A DNA stretch of 6,625 nt. Origin: Acidocella sp. (GTDB lineage: Bacteria > Pseudomonadota > Alphaproteobacteria > Acetobacterales > Acetobacteraceae). Shown here one piece after another: positions 5,581-6,625 of the stretch (position 1 is its first letter; each line of letters begins with the position of its first letter). Location of the stretch: positions 1 through 6,625 of the forward strand of contig JAQUAC010000127.1 in assembly GCA_028687415.1 (NCBI GenBank), given 5' to 3'. Below the pieces are notes generated by a model. That model made no database searches. It was not told the origin of the DNA and worked only from the letters and a program-made list of their open reading frames with translations. The translations under genes and the position numbers were made by a program.

Positions 5581-6625
5581 ATGACCTTGAGAATGAGACT
5601 GCGAAAACAAGCACGCCAGCTGCTGTTCCAGGCAAAATGGAAGCTGCTGGTGCCGCTGGCCCGCATTGTGGGGCAAATCCGCAGCACGAAGCAGATCCTG
5701 CATGTGTGGCCGAAGGGCGAAATCATGCTTGGGCCGAAAGTGGTGCTGTTCATGCATTTCGACGGGCGCGGCAATGTCCGCGCGCAACTGCTCGATTACA
5801 TGCGCGACCTGAAGGAAAATGGCCGCGATATCGTATTCGTGACCAATGCCGGGCGGTTGCAGCCCGCTCCCCTAATAGCGCTACAGGAAATTTGCGCCGC
5901 CGTGATCGTGCGCAGGAATATCGGCTATGATTTTGGCGCCTGGCGCGATGCGCTGGATTATCTCGGCCTGCCGCGGGCGGAGACAGAGGAGGTCATTTTT
6001 GCCAATGACAGCGTTTTCGGCCCGCTACTGCCACTGGGCGACATGCTGCGGCGGATCAATTACACCAAGGCCGATATCTGGGGTCTGACGGAAAGCTGGC
6101 AGCTGCGCTACCATCTGCAATCCTTCTTCCTCGCCTTTGGCCCCGCGGCCCTGCACACCGATGCCTTCGGGAAATTCTGGAAATCCGTGCGGCCGGTGCC
6201 TATGAAATCCTATATCGTGAAGGCCTATGAGGTGGGCGTAACCCAAGAGATGCTGAAAAGCGGGCTGCGCTGCGCCGCCCTTTGGAGCTATGAATCCCTG
6301 GTCCGGCAGATGACCCAGGACGAATTGCAGAAGCTGATCGCGGAGGAAGAGACCGAACTCGGCAAGACGGACCCGATCCACCTCACCCGCAAAGTGCAGA
6401 TGCTGCGCATCCGCGATGGCGTGGCTAGGCGCGTGGCGATGAACCCGACCTCGGATTTGTGGCGGCTGCTGCTGATCTCGGGCTTTCCGTTCATCAAGCG
6501 CGAGTTGCTGCGCGATAACCCAACCGAGGTGCAGGATGTAGGCGACTGGGTGGAGGTTGTGCGCGATGTGCTGGGCGGAGATCCGGAGCCGATCCTGCTT
6601 GACCTGCGCACCATGCTGAAAGGTG
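5581..6625 (+). CDS. RgpF-family rhamnan synthesis / LPS biosynthesis protein, 3'-truncated by window edge
   Basis: The frame is open from ATG 5581 to the window end, giving 348 complete codons with no stop, so the C-terminus is missing. The visible part matches the rhamnan synthesis protein F family (RgpF), cytoplasmic glycosyltransferase-like proteins first known from streptococcal rhamnose-glucose polysaccharide and common in Gram-negative O-antigen clusters. The family landmarks are in order: VVLFMHFDGRGNVRAQLL (54-71), IVFVTNAG (84-91), RRNIGYDFGAWRDAL (111-125), FANDSVFGPLLPL (140-152), WGLTESW (167-173), HLQSFFLAF (178-186), NPTSDLWRLLL (288-298) and FPFIKRELLRDNP (302-314). The basic, partly hydrophobic N-terminus (1-30) is not a cleavable signal and might touch the membrane. 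It starts 19 bases after the preceding stop, behind GAGG, as part of the same operon. Rhamnosyl transfer is a family-based inference; in longer members this domain is fused to other glycosyltransferases, and whether that is so here cannot be seen. Confidence 0.88.
   Translation, partial: MTLRMRLRKQARQLLFQAKWKLLVPLARIVGQIRSTKQILHVWPKGEIMLGPKVVLFMHFDGRGNVRAQLLDYMRDLKENGRDIVFVTNAGRLQPAPLIALQEICAAVIVRRNIGYDFGAWRDALDYLGLPRAETEEVIFANDSVFGPLLPLGDMLRRINYTKADIWGLTESWQLRYHLQSFFLAFGPAALHTDAFGKFWKSVRPVPMKSYIVKAYEVGVTQEMLKSGLRCAALWSYESLVRQMTQDELQKLIAEEETELGKTDPIHLTRKVQMLRIRDGVARRVAMNPTSDLWRLLLISGFPFIKRELLRDNPTEVQDVGDWVEVVRDVLGGDPEPILLDLRTMLKG

Overview
The window is a GC-rich stretch with the base composition and codon use of an alphaproteobacterium. 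An acetic-acid-bacterium or other Rhodospirillales-type host is a guess from protein style, not proven. It looks like part of a surface-polysaccharide locus (O-antigen, capsule or exopolysaccharide). No tRNA, rRNA, insertion sequence, CRISPR array or convincing rho-independent terminator was seen.

Layout. The left edge (1-163, minus strand) holds the first 54 codons of a membrane protein. Its N-terminus resembles the WecA/MraY family of polyprenyl-phosphate sugar-1-phosphate transferases. A 139-bp divergent intergenic region (164-302) follows, containing a small inverted repeat. A tightly packed plus-strand set of four genes then runs to the right edge: UDP-glucose 6-dehydrogenase (303-1616, TTG start); a methyltransferase-glycosyltransferase fusion (about 1627-3357); a zinc-ribbon methyltransferase with a long helical-repeat C-terminus (3357-5561), whose ATG shares one base with the preceding TGA; and an RgpF-type rhamnan-synthesis protein (5581 to the edge, incomplete). 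Gaps are 10, -1 and 19 bases, so one operon is likely.

How they may work together (inference). The WecA-like enzyme would load the first sugar phosphate onto the lipid carrier. Ugd would supply UDP-glucuronate. The glycosyltransferase half of the fusion and the RgpF protein would extend or decorate the chain, with rhamnose a likely but unproven sugar for the latter. The two methyltransferase domains would methylate sugar residues, possibly as a chain cap.

The least ordinary element is the 734-residue protein. Its C-terminal half carries three diverged copies of a roughly 77-residue TPR-like unit behind a zinc-ribbon methyltransferase. A scaffold or chain-length role is possible, but nothing in the sequence proves it.
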